Below are positions 12,101 through 27,100 of a DNA stretch of 64,000 nucleotides, in pieces; position 1 is the stretch's first letter; every line of letters begins with the position of its first letter. The notes under the pieces are model-generated. The model saw nothing but the letters and a program-made list of their open reading frames with translations, did no database searches and had not been told where the DNA came from. Origin of the DNA: Hesperophylax magnus (lineage: Eukaryota; Arthropoda; Insecta; Trichoptera; Limnephilidae); the NCBI GenBank assembly GCA_026573805.1, contig JAIUSX010000048.1, forward strand, positions 1,922,001 through 1,986,000, written 5' to 3'. The position numbers and the translations under genes were made by a program.

Positions 12101-15100
12101 GAAAATAATTTCCCTCAGGGCCTATGTCATCTTTGGGGATGCTGTGTGGAGGGTCTTTTTGTGGAGAGGAAGGAGTGAACATGGGTCTTGAAGAGTCCCA
12201 TGTTGTAGGAGGGAGGAAACACAGAGGCCGGCAGTTCGTTCCACAGCCGAGCTGTTGAACTTAAGAACGAATCGTAGAAGCGACCCGTTCTCATGTGACA
12301 AATGTCAACCGTGTACAAATGTTGGGCGCGCGTTTGGCGTGTATCCCGACTACGCACCGGTGCCGAAGGGATCAATGACGCTAGTTCCTCAGAGCATCTT
12401 CCATTGTAATACCGATAGAACAAGGACAGCATACCTACCTGACGCCTGTGCTCTAAAGATTGCAGTCCGCTTGTTAAGATTGGGGAATCTATCAAACGGA
12501 CCGCCCGTTTTTGCACAGAGTCAAGGGTTTTTTTCAGGTATTTAGGGGCTCCGGACCAGAGATGGCTGCCAAATTCGACAGTAGGGTGCACTTGCGATTT
12601 GTACAGGGTCAGCAGTTGTGTACTATTAAAGTATCTGCGGGCCCTGTACAGTACGCCCAGCTTCTGAGAGGCCAGCTTTACTCTGGCTTCGATGGAGCCC
12701 CTATACCTGAGCTGGTCACTTATAGTTACACCAAGCATATCAATGAAAGGCCTGTTCGGAAGATTGCTTCCGTTGAAGGAGACTAGGTTATCATTTAGAT
12801 CCCTTTTAGACGTAATCAGACAGGATTGGGTCTTTAAAACATTAAATTCGACGAGATTATTTTTACCCCAGGAGGAAATACTCTCGAGATAACCGTCCAT
12901 TCTCTGCTTCAAAGCCCTCCGAGCCGTTGGAGTTTGTGTGCCCTTTGGGGGCTTGTCAAACAAAAAGCTATCATGAACTGTACTGTCATCCGCGTAACAA
13001 TGAATCGGGGCACATGTCAAAAGGTCATTGATGTGCAACAAAAACAAAGTCGGAGACAGAACCGATCCCTGTGGGACGCCAGCATTTATAGAGTGTGAGG
13101 ATGAGGTGAAACCGTCAGCAACAGCCTGAATCGACCTATCCCTTAAAAAATCAGCAATCCACGTACACAGGGATGCGGGAAGTCCGTAAGAAGGCAATTT
13201 GTTGACAAGTCCTCGGTGCCAGACCCGGTCAAAGGCCTTGGATATGTCTAGTGCGACCGTTTGGGTCTCACCGTGACGTTCCAGGCACCGCCCCCAAACA
13301 TGCGACACATACGCGAGAAGATCACCGCATGAGCGGTTCCGCCGGAATCCGTATTGACGGTCGTTGATAATTTTGTTCTTCTCGAGGTATGTGAGCAGTT
13401 TGTCGTTGATCACACGTTCCATCACTTTGGACAGAACTGATGTGATCGCTATGGGGCGGTAGTTGGCCGGGTTGGAGCGGTCACCTTTCTTGGGAATAGG
13501 GTGAATGACCGCTTTTTTCCAACCAGAGGGCACAGTGCCACACTTCAGGGACATTTTGAAGAGCTTTGTCAAAACTGGAACTATTTCCGCAGCACATCTC
13601 TGCAATACCAGGGCAGGTATTCCATCAGGTCCACTAGCTTTGTTAACATCGAGCCCCCGTATAACGTGGAGTACATCCCGATGCCGGATCCTCAGCTTTT
13701 TCATATAGAAGCCGCAGTGAGGAACCGACGGCGGAACAGCACCTCCGTCATCGAGGGTCGAGTTTTCCGCAAACATTTTCCCTAATAAGTTAGCCTTTTC
13801 GGTGGCGGTGTTTGCTAGTGAGCCGTCAGGTCTGGTAAGAGGTGGCAAACTGGGTTTGCAAAAATTCCGACCTATTGAGCCTGCAAGGGACCAGAATGCT
13901 CTGCTGCCATGCGGGCAGGCAGCCAGCTTTTTGCTGATCTGCAGGTCGTGTTCGAATTTTGACCTATTAATGATTCTCTTGCATTCCTTTGCCGATTTGT
14001 TGTATGCTGATCTGCTTTCGGGCGTTCGAGATGTGTTGTAGGCTCGGTAAGCCGCGTTTTTTCGTCGAACTGCTTCGGAGCATTGTCGACTGAACCACGG
14101 CTTTGAGCCCACACCAGTTTCTTTAGTAGTCGATTGTATGAAGCCATCCATCGCCGATTTGATGACTTCACCAATCTCCTGGGCACATCTTGAAGGGTCC
14201 GAAGTCCGAAAACAAACAGCTGACCACGGAAAAGCGTTGAAATGGGCCCGCATACCGAACCAATCTGCTGACCTATAGTGCCACACTTTTCTCCTCAGCC
14301 TCTCATTGGTTGGTCTGAGGCTAACGGGGATTGATGTCGTCACTAGGCAGTGGTCAGATGATCCCAGAGGCGCTGTGACGTCAATCTTATAACCGTGTGG
14401 CACAGTAGTTAAAAATAGGTCTAACAGATTGGAACGGTGAGTCTGGACATCAGGAACCCTTGTAGGCTCCTGAACCAGTTGCTCTAATCCGTAGCAAATG
14501 GCAAAGGATTCCGCCTGTCGGCCAGCCGAGTCCGTTGGGCCTGAGAACTTCAACCATGGTTCGTTATGAACATTGAAGTCCCCCAGAACAATAAACTCGG
14601 CCGAAGGGTAGCGGGGCAAGAGATCATCAATAGTTTCTCTCAAATGTTTGAAGAGCTCGGAAGTGTCTGATTCGCTGTGGTTCGGTGAGCGGTATAGACA
14701 TGCGTAGAATCTTGCCGTACTGGCAAGATTGACGCGCACCCACATTACGTCGAATCTGGAGTTTTCCAGACTCAATAATCGTACACAGTTGACGTCAGCT
14801 CGACTATAGAGGCAGACTCCTCCTTTGAGTCGGAACTTGCTTGCAAGGGTAAAGCCCGGGCAGTCCAGATAGGAGGAGTCTGGCGGCTCGGCTATCTGAG
14901 TTTCGGATAGGAAAAGAAGGTTGGGACGTTGGGACAAAAGATGGTGATGAACAGGATTTAAATTAGTATGCAGACCGCGAATGTTGGCAAAATTTACCAG
15001 CAGTTTTGGCCCGCACCGGGGACGCCTGCTACTCGCCGCTGTAATGACGTTAAGTTTGTTTTTATGTATATTCATGATTTTACTTTTTTTTTTTTTTTAA

Positions 15101-18100
15101 ATGGTATGAAGTGAAAGGAAGGTCTGGAATGGAAAGGTATGAGGAGTGGGTAGGAATATGGGGTTCAGGCTGTCCAGGAGTGATGAGCGTTTGGTTCCAG
15201 CCCACTCACTGCGGTGCTAGGCGATAGGCTGGGAGAGTCCGGCTGGAGAGGGCATCCAATGCGCCCCAAACGCTGCTGCTGGATCCCCTCCGGTCACGAA
15301 CCGGCACAACAGCAGTGGCAGGGTTTTTTCACTCGCTGATGCTTATTGTAAAATAAAAATTACAAAAGGTGTAGCTTATGGGTAGACCCCATTTCTTCCA
15401 GCTAACCACATTTATTTAAGTACAATGTTTATATAATATTATTTGTTTTATTATAATAATTACAATGTTTATACAGATAAAATAACAATATACCAATGAA
15501 AAAATTAAAAATACAAATATATATACCAATAAAAATAGGCGTTTCATTTACGTGAGGTATTCACTCAACGTGTAGTGACATTTATTAACAAGGAAAGTGT
15601 TTAGTAACGATTTGAATTTGTGTGTATCTTGTATTTGTTTAATGTTATGTGGAAGGTTGTTATATACTTTAATGGCCATGTAGTGTGGTCCTTTTTGGAA
15701 TATTGTTTTGTTTGCTTTTGGTATTAGTAAGTTTTCTGTGAGCCTTGTAGCGTATTTATGTTTTGAGTTTTTTAGTGGGAACTTGTCTGTAGATGATCGC
15801 ACTAACATGCATAACTCCATTATATCTATGTCTGTGACTGTCAGAATTTTCAGATTTATAAACATAGGTCTACATGAATCTAAACGATCAGAGTTTGTAA
15901 TTTTTCTTATGCATCTCTTTTGTATGATGAAAACATCTTTAGCGTTTACCGAGTTTCCCCAAAAAATAATACCGTATTTTATTATTGAATATACATAACC
16001 ATAGTATGCGGCTATTACTGATTCGGTGTTTGATATTTTTCTCAAGGTACCCAGAACATAAGAAAAACTACTGATTTTTGCTACAATTTTTGAGACATGT
16101 TCTTTCCAGTTTATGTTTGAATCTAATTCTATTCCCAGTAGTGAACAGGTTTGGGAAGGTTCGATAATATTATTATTAATGTTTACATTTATATTTATAG
16201 GTGTAGCTTGCACTGGACAAAATTTTAAGATTTGGGTTTTGTTTGTGTTGAGTGATAGATGTTGCGATAACAGCCAGTTTGCTATTAATTGGCAAGTCTC
16301 GTTAACTTGTTTGTTAAATTCGTCAACGTCTCCATTACATTCAAACAACAAAGCGGTGTCATCAGCAAACATTGAACATTCTGTGCCAGCAATTATTGGA
16401 AGTTCGTTTATATAGATAAGGAAGAGGAGAGGTCCAAGAATGCTTCCTTGTGGCACACCCTTGTTTATTGTTCTCCATTTGGATTCTACCATGTACTGGA
16501 CCATTTTTTCATTGATATTTAAAATTTGAACTTTCTGCTGACGATTTTTTAAGTACGATTCAAACCATTTTAATGCTAAACCTCTAATACCCACATGTTC
16601 AAGTTTAATTAGAAGAAGCTCATGATCAACATTGTCGAATGCTTTTGAGAGGTCGAGAAAGATACCTACAGTTTTTTTACTAATATTAATATTTTCTAGA
16701 ATTTTGTTCAAAAAATTGAATACTGCCTGTGTTGTTGAACGGCCTTTACGGAATCCAAATTGTTGTGGACATATTATCTCAAAGTTTTCGAGAAAGTTAT
16801 AAATGCGATTGTACATGGCTCTTTCAAATATTTTTGAAAGCACAGGAACAAGTTATAAAAAACCCATTCGGTCTATATTGGAGCTCTATTGAAATATCTC
16901 TAGATCAAACTATAAAAAGGACACTATGATGTAGTTTAAAATTGCTTTTGTTAATTTTGGTTTCTTTTTTTTTTGTAGCTTGGTGTTCTGGACAGACTGG
17001 GAAGTGTCCTCCCCACGTATTGAGCGCTGCACGCTCGCCGGTAACGCGAGACGTGTGCTAGTGCGTGTCGACCACGTGTCCGATGGAGCGTGGCCAAACG
17101 GTATCACATTGGATTATACCGCCAGAAGGATTTACTGGGTAGACGCAAGGTGAGTCACACTCATAGACATACAAAATAATAGACCTGCCAAAGAAGAAAA
17201 GGGGAACAAACCAATTAAGCTTCTTATGTATATATTTTGTAGATCGGACTCTATTCAGACCACGACCTACGACGGCACAGACTACCACGAGGTCCTGCGC
17301 GGCCATGTGACCCTATCGCACCCGTTTGCTGTTGCACTGTTTGAGAACCACGTGTACTGGACGGACTGGCGCTCCAATTCTCTCATCCGCGCCAACAAAT
17401 GGAACGGCAGTGACGTGTTCATACTGCAGAGGACGTACACGCAGCCATTTGATATTACCATCATGCACCCTAGTCGCCAACCCAAAGGTACTGGAAAATA
17501 ATATTTTTAATTTACAGAAAGACAAATATTCCTGGCTTATGAGCACCATCATACTAAGCTAAAATGTTGGACATAGATATAGTAATTCCAGAGAGAGGTC
17601 AAAAGTGACATAATCACTCTAGTTTTACTGTATTTTTTGCTTAAGACATGTAAGAATGAAGAGTGCGATCGACGGTGACATACGTATAACCTCTACTACA
17701 ACAGAGGAATTGAACCCACAATGCCTGGGCTGGGTAATGCGATGCATTTTTCAAGCAGAGGAGTCCCAACTGTTCCCAACCATCTGGAGGCAGTGAGACT
17801 ATGGCATCCCCAATCGGGGTATGTCTTGAGGCTAAAGGTAGTGGTGGGTAGGGATGGGGAAGAGAAAGGTAGAGAATTACCTAGCTGTTCAGATCCATGG
17901 CCACCGAACAATGTTTCAATTCTGAAATGTTGGTCTTACACAAGGACGATACTGAGAGTATCTTCCACTCTGGAACGTGCCGCAAATATACTATATATCA
18001 TTTTAAATGAGTAATTTGTGAACTCACACAAATTAATCAAATAAAATTTACTTGTGCACCACCAGCTTGCTAGTTGAAGGCCTCCCCCCCTGCCAATGTA

Positions 18101-21100
18101 GGCCATCAAAATGAGAATGATCGTAACAAACAACCTTTTACTGAGTAAACTTTTTAATTGTTTATTTATAAAAATATATTTGTTTCCAGGTGGAGATAAT
18201 CCTTGTGGAGACAACAATGGTGGGTGCTCCCACCTCTGCCTGCTCGATGGGCCCACATCGTATCAGTGCGCTTGTCCTCATGTTATGAGGTTGGCACCGG
18301 ACGAAAGGAACTGTGTTGGTAAGCTATGTTTATTAATCCTTTCACTGCTTTCTAAATGTACTTAAAATATCACTCGTACTTGGTATTCTTTTTACAATCA
18401 TAACTCATTGAAGATTTGATTAATTCTAAAGACAAAAATTAAAGATACTATCGTCGGTTGTGCTACATAACTACTGTTAAGGCGATGCACTACGTCGTGT
18501 AATATTTTGAATCGAGCCGCTATCAATGACACACCTTACGTAGATGGCGATAAGGCTTAAATTCCCCGCTTAACACCATCCACCTGTTGTGATTTATGCA
18601 AGAAAAAAACATGGCCAAAAAGTGCCTTTTATTTTATTTTGTTAATGTTCAGGCACAAATATTTAAATGTTTTTCGATAATTTTATAAATAACTTAATTT
18701 GCCACAATATACAATAAAACCATAACCGAAAATGGGTTCGTAAGTAGGACATTTTGAACTTTAAAGCAGTTTTAATAGGCCTTATACATTATTTTTTCTG
18801 GGCTTATAAAAAGACTTGTCTAAAAAATACTCGATTATTTCAAAGGCCAGGATGTATTCTACTCGCAGTATTTAATTAAAGCATCTGAAACATTTCTACG
18901 CGACCAAATTTTCAAACCAAAAACACATGATTTAGCATTACTACGTAGTGCATCGCCTTAAATTATTATTTATATATTTGCTAGGTATATAGGTAGGGTT
19001 TACACATATTTTTTACTACGCCTGTGTCACTAGGGATTTCCCGTGTCGAGACAGGCTAGTTTACGTAAGGTATATTTAAGGTTAATTTGGATAGGTACAT
19101 TTTTGGATACGTTGGAAGCAAAAATATTTAACAGAATTAATTTAGGTTGGTATTGGTAACAATAATGGTAAATAAGAAAATGTTGTGAAAATAATAAATA
19201 TCGTAATAATTTTCATGGATTATTAACAAATTTCGGCTGGGAAAGGTGGATCTACCCGTTCGGTGGATTGATGCTTAATGGCGGGAAGGGTAGTTCTACC
19301 TTTTGCGCCGTCCTCATTTCAATGGCAGAAAAGACGGAATTATTCAATGTTTTTATATGAATATTATATACCAATCTCTTTGTAAAGGTTCCAACTATAT
19401 GTACATAATTATCGAATCGTAATACAAGTCTTTTATTTATATTTATCTTCGTTCCTTTCGTTTACATCGGTATTTCAATAAAAGGATAGTATATTATTTG
19501 TTATTGTAATAATTCCATTCCTGGAATGAGGGTTTTTATGACCGTGTAACCCGATTTGAATCTCTATCTCTCTTCCGCACTCACTCAACTCCTATGTGCA
19601 AGCGAGCGAGAGATGTCGTGGGTATTTAAAGAAAGCAGGTATGGGCAAATACAATAATACAATAATATATAATACAATACAAATGTTATTTTTGTATTGT
19701 ATTTTTATTTTGTAATCAAGGTTAATTGAGTTGCATTTCAAATAATATTCAATTTTCATTTAGTACTTTTATAGCTTGGGTATGCTGAGTTACTGCGTAT
19801 AATTTTTTTAATTATTTTCGAAGATATAGGGATTTAAAAAAATTTAAGTGATTTGTGCGGGATAATTATTTTTCCCCGGAGACGGCGTAGCGCCAGCGCA
19901 AAAAATACCCGGCCGAAATGTGTTAACACAAAAATAATAAACGCACCTTAAGAGCAACATAGTTAAGATTGATTTGCTTTCTCTCTCAGTGAACGAGAAG
20001 GTTCTTCTGATATCGCGCTCTAATGAGCTGCGCGGGGTGGACCTGAGCCTGCCCTACTACCACACCATTCCTACCATCAGCATGCCGCAGGTCCTGACCC
20101 CGCAGCAGTTGGACTTCGTGGCCAGTACCAACACCATCTACTGGGCTGACACGCAGGTAATCCTAATACACCAACTCCTCAGACCTCAGCCATATGCTGT
20201 CAGAAGGTCGGGAGTGTTTCAGCTTTGCAATAAAATCAAATCAAAACATTTCTGAATGTATCCGAAAACTAATACATGATGTAATTTCAAAATGCCCAAG
20301 AAATACAAAAAAAATTATTAATTTGAACTATCTACTTCCAGATAAACGAGATAAAAAAGACTGGTCTGACGGCGGGGCCGACGCAGAGCATCATAGACAC
20401 GGGCATTGAGAGTCCGGCTGGCTTCGCCGTGGATTGGATCTCCATGCTCATGTTTTTCTCTTCCACGGGCAGTCGGGAGCACATCTCCGTGTGCAACCTG
20501 CGCGGAGAGTACACGGCCGTGGTCATCTCGGGCGGGGAGCTGAAAAAGGTGACCGGATTGGCGCTGGATCCCACCAGGTTATTATCAAACTATTTTATTT
20601 GTTAACCCCCTTAACTAATTTATCAGCTCACCTAGACTGTGCTTATCGCTTGAAATATCCATACAAATTAAAAATATCTCCCGAGTAAAAATAAATGCCG
20701 CCGACGAGAATCGAACCCGCGCCTTCTGATGTCCGGTCAGGTGCTCTGAGACCACTGAGCTATGTCGGCTTATTTCCAACCCGCCAAATAATTCAATATG
20801 TACTAGTACTTCAATCAACAATTACTGCTTATCATATTTTTTCACCTGTAAACAACCAACTTTATTTTGTAGGAAAGGCTTTGTTAGTGCTAAATTTCCC
20901 ACTAGATGGCGTCGAGACATATTATATCTACATTTGTTGGTGAAATATTTTGACTTGTCAAATATTATTATTTTTTAATGATATAACTAATGTTTATAAG
21001 ACAAGGTTTTTTTTATGCATTGCACGAAGGATAACAAATTATTATAAGCAATAATTATTAAATAAATAATTAGTTTATCGTTAAAAAAATAATAATAAAC

Positions 21101-24100
21101 TGAGATATTAGTTATTACTTACCGTTTTAACTGAATATCTTTGCCCAGCAGTTATCATTCAGTAATGCAATGTGGGAAATGAGATATTGCTAAAGCAAGC
21201 GTGACTCAAATATATCGACGGTCCCAAAGAACGATGTCAGATGTGCAAATTTGTAGTTTTGCAGTAGAGCTGTTTAAAGTTTCGTTTCTGCATTTTTACT
21301 GTTTTTGAGACCAAGAAATATAGTGAAATGCAATTTGATATGTTGAAGAAATATATTATCAAAAAACAGTAAAAATGCAGAAACGAAACTTTAAACCGCT
21401 CTACTGCAAAACTACAATTCGCAAATCCGACATTGTTCTTCGGGTCCGTCATTATTCTTGGAGCCTTTTTTAGTAAAATACACCTTTTTCAATACTACCG
21501 GCTTGTTTGCGGCGAGGAATAGTAATGGATATTCGGGTGGGGGGAAGGGAGAGTGATTTCGTCAGAATTTGAAAAAAATAGTTATGGAATGGATTACCGA
21601 ATAGTTTTTCTAGGATTATCTAAATTATAGAGTATGTGATGTAAAAAACTCTCGTTTGGTGTAAGTGTACTACCCCCAACGGGAGTATTAAGCTGATAAA
21701 TGACTGAGAACAAAAGGATTATGATTATTGGCCCTCAACACTGAACAAGGCAGTTTTTTTCGGTCGTGAACAATCTAAACCCGAACAGCTCCGATCAGAA
21801 CCGGTTACAGCGAACGAGTTAAACTTATTTTTAAATGATTGTTTTGTTGCAGAGGGAAACTGTACTGGGCGCATATGAGGGTCGGCCTGTACGTTATCGA
21901 GAAAAGCAATATGGACGGGTCTGACAGAAGTGTCCTGGTCTCACAGAGCACCACCAAGGATCTTGCTCTGCCACAGAGTAAGGACTACTTTCTAATTATT
22001 TTTAATCAAATAAAGTTGACATACTTACCTACTTCTGTTCAAATTGATACATCGATATATCGACGGTCCCGAAGAACATATAATGACCGTCGAAATATAT
22101 AATGTCCAAATTCTTTTATGTACAGATTATCAATAATTTCGTTGCCTAGGAGAAGAAAGGTCTTTAAAAAACCGGTGAAAATAGTTTTATTTTAAACTAG
22201 CTATGTTGAAAATCAATTATATGGAAAATCACATGGATCGGATGCATGGATTATATATATAAACCTTCCAGAAGACATTCTCTAAATGATATTGAAAACC
22301 ATATTAAATTCCGTTACGTAGTTTAGAAGAACTAATAATAATAATAATAATGTTTATTTCAGCTGGACAGAGCGGTGTGTGCAATGCTCTGCCTGCCATA
22401 AAAGTTTACATTTAAGTTAATACAAAAAAATAAAATGAATAAAGAAATAAATAAAAATAAAAATAAAAATAATAAATAAAAAAAATCAATACATTGATGT
22501 GCACATTAGGTCTTTATGGTGGCTTCAGTGAAATTCTCCATCTCCGGTGTAGAGGCGCTCCCTGCCACTGGGCAACGGCCTGGACAAGAGTGTTGTCCGA
22601 TCTCTGGTAGCGCTGACTCGTCCCGGCTATTCTGTGGCGCATCAAAGCAGCGAACCCATGCACCCTTCCTTCGGTGAACATCTGTGAGGCGCTGCATCGC
22701 CAGGGGAGGCCAAATAGGGCTCTGTATGCGTGGTTGTACTGTACTCGGAGTGTGTTCATGACGCCTTGTGTGTATGTCGTCCATAGCTCGCTAGTGTAGA
22801 AGCTCATACAATATGTTTGGAAAAGTTGCTTCTTCACCGGAGGACTGCATTTGTTGAATCTCCTGGCAAGCATGTTAGCTCGCACACTCAGTACTCTTCT
22901 TTGACGTTCTATGTCTTTTTTATCATTTAGGTCATCGGTGATGACATGCCCCAAATATTTGATTTCGCTGCAAATTGTCAGGTTGGCCCCGTCGAGACGT
23001 ATGGGTGGAATGACAGTGGGACCAGTATTTGCTTTAAATATCAGCAGGGATGACTTTTTAGCGTTGTACATCAGCCCGTGACTATCAACGTAAGCTTCGC
23101 ATATTGCCAGAAGTTTTCTCATCGCTCTTATCGATGGAGCTAGTATGACCATGTCGTCTGCATAGCTAATATTGTTCATACATACCCCGGCAATATGACA
23201 TCCGATTCTTGTTGTATTCAGTGTTTTACTAAGTTCATCCATATATACGTTGAAAAGCACTGGGGACATTGAGCCTCCTTGTCTAACGCCGCACTTTAAT
23301 TTGGCTGCTTCTGATAGGCTTTCATTCCATCTGACAAAGTTTTCCTGTTGGTTGTACCATGTTCTCAATATATTGACTATTTGTGGTGGAACTTGTCGTT
23401 CGGTCAGTTTTTTCCACAACGCATTATGACAAACCCTGTCAAAGGCTTTGCTTAAGTCTAGGAAGCATGCGTATACCGTTGTTTTTCTGGCTTTATAGTA
23501 TTCGATTGTTTGTTTCATGCTATATATGGCCGTATCAGTAGAGCATCCAGCTTTGAAGCCCATTTGAGAGTCCTCTGTATTGAGCTTGTCTTCCGTTAAA
23601 TTTAAGATGACCTTTTCGAAGATTCTTGCAATTATTGTGGCAAGAGATATGGGTCTGTAATTAACAGATGATGTCAAGTTCAACTGGCGGCTTTTTGGGA
23701 TCGGTATTATTATTGTTTTGGACAGCTCTTTCGGAATGTGTCCGAGGCCGATCATGGCAGTGAAGAGAGAGGCAAGCAGTATTGTTAAATACTCCCCCGC
23801 ATGCTTTACATGTTCTATCACTAGTCCATCGTGACCTGCAGATTTACCTCCTGCCATGTTGCTTATTGCTCGCTGGATCATCTCAGGTAATATGACGATG
23901 GACGGCTGTTGTTCTGGTTGATGCATTGTTGTCTCAATCTCTTTAACCATTATTTGCGGTTGATCTGGTGCGGAGCAGAATGTATTTCTGAAAACTTCAG
24001 CAATATCTTTATTTACAGATTTTCCATCAATCTGGCTCGGTGCGGTGTATTTTGCTTTCAATACGGCATTGGTTTTATTCCAGAAAGATGAAAAATTCTT

Positions 24101-27100
24101 GCATTCAAAGCTGTTCGCTATTTTGTCCATTTTGTTCTGCTCAAAGCTTCTTTGACAATTCTTATATTTTTTCTTAAAAAGCAATCTGGTTTCTTTTCTA
24201 GCTTCCATGATGGGACCTTCAGTAGGTCGTCCATTCTGCAGCCAATTTATATGTGCATTTCTAGACGCTTCATAATATAAGGCAACCTGCTCATTCCAAC
24301 CCGCTGTAGCCTTCCATTTTCTCCCATTTTTTGGCCTTCTCCCTATGTTAAACGCAGATATAGCTGAGTTACTCAATGCTTGTACAATGTTTTTGTATAG
24401 GTCGTCGATTTGGGCTACATTCATCGTGGTGCTGTCATAAGTTTCTGTGTTGGTTCCATAAATTATCTGAAGTTGACCAATTGCAAATTGGGCATACCTG
24501 GAGTAGGACTGCACTTCTACATGACTTTTGGGCCGCCATCGACACGGATCCTCTACTTTTGTGTGACTTGCGGTATATGTGGGTAACCCATTAGTTCTTA
24601 GAGTGGTGTGCATTGGTCTATGATCAGACCAGTCGGACTTGTAGTCAATATACATATTTTCTATTGTATTGAGTATTGCCTGAGTCACTAGACAGTGGTC
24701 GAGCCACTTCGTGGTATTATGTGCATCGCTTACGTATGTGTAGGAGTCGAGCGGGAGTATGTCAACATCCGCAATTTGTAGGTTATATTCGGAGCAGAAT
24801 GATTTAAGCTCACGTCCAAATGGCGAATTCATGTCGGCATTAAAGTCTCCCAGAATAATACAATTAGGGTTGTCTCTTTCCTCAATTATCGTGTGCATTT
24901 TTGATAGACAGGATAAATATTCCGGTAAATTATCAGTGTTGTCCACTGGCATGTATACACTCATGACAAGTAATGTTCCAGTGTTGAGTGTGATATCAAT
25001 CGCTATTATCCTGGGAGTTTCACAGTCGATTGTCACTGCCTTGAATGATTTCCTCCATAGTATAGCTAGTCCGCCATATGGTCGTCCTCGTAGTGGGCCA
25101 TTAGAGACGTCTACCGCTGAGGTACCATAGCTCATGAATTCAGGGTGAATTTCGCTAAGAAAATCTAAATCAGTTGGTATAAGCCATGTCTCTTGTAATA
25201 GAATGATATCGTTTGTAATACACAGATCAGAAATAAATTTTTCTACTCTTTTTACAGATCGGCAATTGATCGAAGTGATGTTTAACTTATTCATTTTGTG
25301 TTGTTCCTTTCGTGGTTCGCTCGATAGCTTCTCTGTATCTTCTGAATACGATGCCTTGGGGCCAGAAATCGTGATTCATCACAGTTTTAATGTCGCTTTG
25401 CTGGATCATGATTTTAAATGTCCTGAATGGAGTTTCTTTGAAAGGTTTTAGGATTTCAACATTAATTACTTTTAAACCTTTATTTTCGCAAAATAATTTT
25501 ACATCTTCTGTGTTTGTTTCAAGTGCGAAACGAGATACATATAACCCTATTGAAAGGTTTGCTATTTTTAAATTTCCTTCATTACTTCCTGTTCCACGAT
25601 TATTTAAGAATCGCTTCTTGCGATATTTATTCATAACAACCGTAAAACCATTGTTTACGTTTGACGCGTTTGACAGTGAACTGCTTCGGGCTGCTTCGGT
25701 TTTTTCCGGCTCTCTTCGGGCTTTCTCACTAACACTAGCATAAGTACGAGCATTTCGTTTAGATTTGCCGTCGTGAGCGGCTGTAGGCTGCGGCAATATT
25801 TGCATATTCTCGTGATTTGCATTGTTTTCGTTTGAAATGTCAAGAGAGTTTATAGAAGGACTCACAATTTTTGGTTGTGCATTAGAATTTGAGCGTTCAT
25901 GTGTGATATGGCTGACGGTTTCTTTGATTTGACTAAGTTCCTGCTTCAAAGCATTCATATCTAATATTGTTGCCTTTGCGGCAATTTCGGTTTTCAGTAA
26001 TATTAAATCTTTAAGAAGTCTTGTAACGTCGACGTGGTCAAAAGTAACTGGTGGTAACTTGTTGAGATCACGGGCGACAAACGTAGGAAGTTGGTCTGGA
26101 TCGGTTTCCTTCATGATCTTTATGATATCTTGCAATGTTTTCGTTATTTTGCCATCGCCTTTTCTCGTGATACGACGGCCAGGGACGGATTCTAACAGGA
26201 GGCATTTAGCACTTTCAATTTCTTCCTCTTGGAAGCTTGTGGAACATATTTGTACAATGCTCACTTCATCAAGAACATCCACTTTATTTTGTACGAATGT
26301 TAATAATTCGTTAATAATAACTCGACAGGCGCAATTTGTTGACATTTTTTTTTTTTCTTAGCGCACAAACAGACAGACACGGATAGCGACTTTATTTTAT
26401 ACTATTTAGTGATATGTAGGTACTCTAGAGTTCATTGAATCAGAGTTACAGATAGACAGATGGAATCAATGGCACTGATCCTTCTAGGCATTGTTCAGCG
26501 GTTATAACCGTAGTTTTACGTAAATGACAACAATTTGCAGTATAGTAATTTAAATGAAATGTAATTTTAACCTGCAGGTCTGGCAATGGACTTGGAATCT
26601 GTTCGCCTATACTGGGTGAATTCTCACAGCTCCACTATACAGTATTATGATTTCGCTGAAACCAAAGTCTTCACAGTAAGTTACTTATTTATCTATGCAT
26701 GAAAGCGAACAAATTCCGATTTATCTATGGCCAAATATCCTGCCTCGAGCCATGAGCCATTGATGCAACTAGGAGACATTGTCAAATACTCAATAACGAC
26801 TATGGAGAAGTTTATTAAAACTCTTTTAGATATGAATTAAAACTGGCAGTGGTAAAAAGTATTTGATGTTTGTCAACACTTGTAGAATTATTTGGAAAAT
26901 TTTGATTTTTTTTTGTTTTTTTTAAAACTTGATTTGGAAGAAATTGGGTTGCTAGTGGTGTGTTTCACCTAATATGACAATTTATTCACTTTTATTAGTT
27001 CTAAACAGTAAACATCAGTGTGGAAGGTACTCTCAGTATTGCCCTGGTGTAAGACCCACATTCAGAATTGAAACGTTGCTTGAAATGACTTTAGCCATGT

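Larger units (their letters stand above)
22335..26370 (-). mobile_element. two-ORF LINE (family C), apparently full length
   Basis: Antisense to LRP1 in the intron between exons m and n. ORF1 (26345-25287) and ORF2 (25294-22514) are both open. The 3' UTR ends with AATAAAC and an (ATT)n tail, seen as (TAA)n on the + strand at 22328-22350. Confidence 0.88.
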
